Origin: JAVVHH01 sp050954595
Lineage (GTDB): Bacteria > Pseudomonadota > Alphaproteobacteria > Acetobacterales > Acetobacteraceae
Direction of reading: 5' to 3'
Assembly (NCBI GenBank): GCA_050954595.1
Contig: JBPBQE010000424.1
Location: forward strand, 1-6,922
DNA length: 6,922 nt
The translations under genes and the position numbers were made by a program. The notes beneath the pieces were generated by a model. It searched no databases. It was not told where the DNA came from and saw nothing but the letters and a program-made list of their open reading frames with translations. Shown here piece by piece: positions 5,877-6,922 of this stretch. Position 1 is the first letter of the stretch. Each line of letters opens with the position of its first letter.

Positions 5877-6449
5877 TTAGGCCGCGAGCGGCGTTTGCAT
5901 CGGAGTGTATTCCGATTCCGTCGCGACCGGCGAGCCCAGCGTGCGCGACAGCACCTGGGCCGGCGCCGTGGCATCGCGCAGTCCGCGCATCGTGGGCTGT
6001 GCCGGCGCGAAACGCCAGGGCCGCGCGTGCGGCCAGAGCACGACATAGGCGAACCGGTCGGCACCCTCGAGCGTCAGCGACAGATCGCCGCTGCCGTCGG
6101 TGCCGGCGCGCAGGTCCGCCGCCGAAACGCGGTTCAGCGGCAGGTTCAGCGTCACCGGCAGCGCCAACCCGATATGCAGCACGACCCGGCGGTTGGTGAT
6201 GCTGTAGACCGTGGACCGCGACACCGCCCAGGCATACGCGTAGGCGAGCACGATCGGGATCAGTCCCAACGCGGCGACGGTCATTGCCGCGTTGATCCGC
6301 CCCGTGGCCACCGCACCGATCGCCAGCGCGACGAAATACAGTCCCAGCCCACGCACATGCATCGCCGTACGCGCCAGCACCCGCCAGTCCGGGGCGCCTT
6401 GCCACAGCAGCGTCTCGCCGGTCGGAAGCGGCCCCGGGAAGCCCCTCAC
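5877..6449 (-). CDS. puhB: Reaction-centre assembly factor PuhB
   Basis: A 190-residue membrane protein. It begins RGFPGPLPTGETLLWQGAPD (2-21), the usual PuhB opening, then has hydrophobic segments at about 34-50 and 56-76, and a bacterial PH-like domain (YSITNRRVVLHIG at 82-94, FAYVVLWPHARPWRF at 133-147). PuhB in Rhodobacter is a dimeric factor that promotes reaction-centre assembly and so also affects LH1. The start must be the GTG at 6449: the frame upstream hits a TGA at 6464-6462, with no other start between. The GTG overlaps the puhA stop as GTGA. Relatives are often about 20 residues longer at the N-terminus, so this is a slightly short form that begins right at the conserved motif. 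The tail after 160 is low in recognisable motifs. Confidence 0.93.
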   Translation of the reverse strand: MRGFPGPLPTGETLLWQGAPDWRVLARTAMHVRGLGLYFVALAIGAVATGRINAAMTVAALGLIPIVLAYAYAWAVSRSTVYSITNRRVVLHIGLALPVTLNLPLNRVSAADLRAGTDGSGDLSLTLEGADRFAYVVLWPHARPWRFAPAQPTMRGLRDATAPAQVLSRTLGSPVATESEYTPMQTPLAA

Positions 6450-6922
6450 AGCAGCGGGCCTTCACGGCCGGGCCACGCATAGAAGCTGCCGGCGGCGTAG
6501 AACGCCTGGATCTTGTCTTCTTCGAGCAGGGTAACCTGGTCGGCCGTCTTCGGCACCGGCGCCAGCGCGAACTGGGCGGCCTTGATGTAGCGGCAGATGA
6601 TCTGCCGGCGCTTGTTCTCGATGCGGACGAATGTCGTCGGCAGCAGCACCAGTTCGCCGCCCGGCAGTTGGACTTCCAGGTAGCGCACCGTGACCTCGGA
6701 GCGGTCGATCCAGGCCTCGACTACTGTGCCGGCCACCATGTTGTCGGCGCCAACAACGGTGTAGCCGATGACGATCGGGTCCTCCATGGCGAGAAAGAAG
6801 CCCGGCGCGGCGCGCAACGGCACGATCTTCGGCTTGCCGTCATCGAACGCCAGGTCTGGCTCGTCATGCCGGTTGGCCCAGGCTCCCGGCCCGAGGCCGG
6901 CGGTCAGCGGCTCGCCCGTCGG
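6446..6922 (-). CDS. puhA: Reaction-centre H subunit PuhA, 5' part outside window
   Basis: The C-terminal 158 residues of the H subunit, which caps the L-M core on the cytoplasmic side and guides protons to the secondary quinone QB. The frame enters at the right edge (6922) and stops at 6448-6446; the missing part, about 95-100 residues, should hold the single membrane helix. The visible part starts with PTGEPLTAGLGPGAWANR, followed by KPKIVPLRAAPGFF, both H-subunit hallmarks, then the PRC-barrel-like domain, and near the end VTLLEEDKIQAFYAAG. Within IDRSE, the Asp codon at 6706-6704 and Glu codon at 6697-6695 line up, by my recollection, with Asp-H170 and Glu-H173 of Rhodobacter sphaeroides, residues of the proton-uptake path. 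A GTG at 6823 is an internal valine, not the start. The stop overlaps the puhB start by four bases. In known clusters puhA is preceded by bchM and lhaA. Confidence 0.96.
   Translation of the reverse strand, partial: PTGEPLTAGLGPGAWANRHDEPDLAFDDGKPKIVPLRAAPGFFLAMEDPIVIGYTVVGADNMVAGTVVEAWIDRSEVTVRYLEVQLPGGELVLLPTTFVRIENKRRQIICRYIKAAQFALAPVPKTADQVTLLEEDKIQAFYAAGSFYAWPGREGPLL

Noticed and set aside
5872..6480. 202-codon minus-strand frame overlapping puhB
   Set aside because: It is Arg/Ala-rich and in a different frame from the one encoding clear PuhB motifs.
5484..6482. 332-codon open frame on the plus strand
   Set aside because: It lies opposite puhC and puhB. Its product is Arg/Gln/His-rich without domains, as expected of an antisense shadow in GC-rich DNA.

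Overview
The window is part of a photosynthesis gene cluster from a GC-rich purple bacterium, almost certainly an alphaproteobacterium. Four things point there: the gene order puhA-puhB-puhC-(small ORF)-acsF-puhE-hemA, a C4-pathway 5-aminolevulinate synthase (typical of Alphaproteobacteria), a small BciE-type gene next to acsF, and a very small HiPIP. The small HiPIP beside photosynthesis genes and the general style of the proteins suggest Acetobacteraceae or related Rhodospirillales, but that finer placement is inference. Every gene I can support lies on the minus strand. The long plus-strand ORFs are GC-rich shadows.

Layout in the direction of transcription, right to left. 6922-6446: 3' part of puhA (reaction-centre H subunit), whose start lies outside the window. 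6449-5877: puhB. 5852-5418: puhC. 5418-5125: a 97-residue protein, probably BciE, the cyclase accessory subunit. 5128-4082: acsF, the oxygen-dependent Mg-protoporphyrin IX monomethyl ester cyclase. 4074-3262: puhE, a multi-pass assembly protein. 3265-2045: hemA. These seven genes are packed as one operon: four of the six junctions overlap (GTGA, TGATG, ATGA, ATGA), and the other two have gaps of 24 and 7 bases. A terminator-like hairpin sits directly on the hemA stop codon (2045-2021).

Beyond it, on the same strand, lie a Tat-exported high-potential iron-sulfur protein (1978-1715), a short CsbD-like stress protein with a C-terminal membrane anchor (1648-1370), and an AI-2E/PerM-family membrane protein that runs off the left edge (1268-1).

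Together the operon supplies the H subunit, three factors that help assemble the reaction centre and LH1, the first committed tetrapyrrole enzyme, and the O2-using step that makes the isocyclic ring of bacteriochlorophyll. The HiPIP is a plausible periplasmic electron donor to the photo-oxidised reaction centre or its cytochrome. AcsF indicates that pigment can be made in the presence of oxygen, which fits an aerobic anoxygenic phototroph or a facultative purple bacterium. The CsbD-like and AI-2E genes look like flanking, non-photosynthetic genes. I see no mobile element, tRNA, rRNA or CRISPR, and no radically new system; the least studied part is the small gene coupled to acsF.
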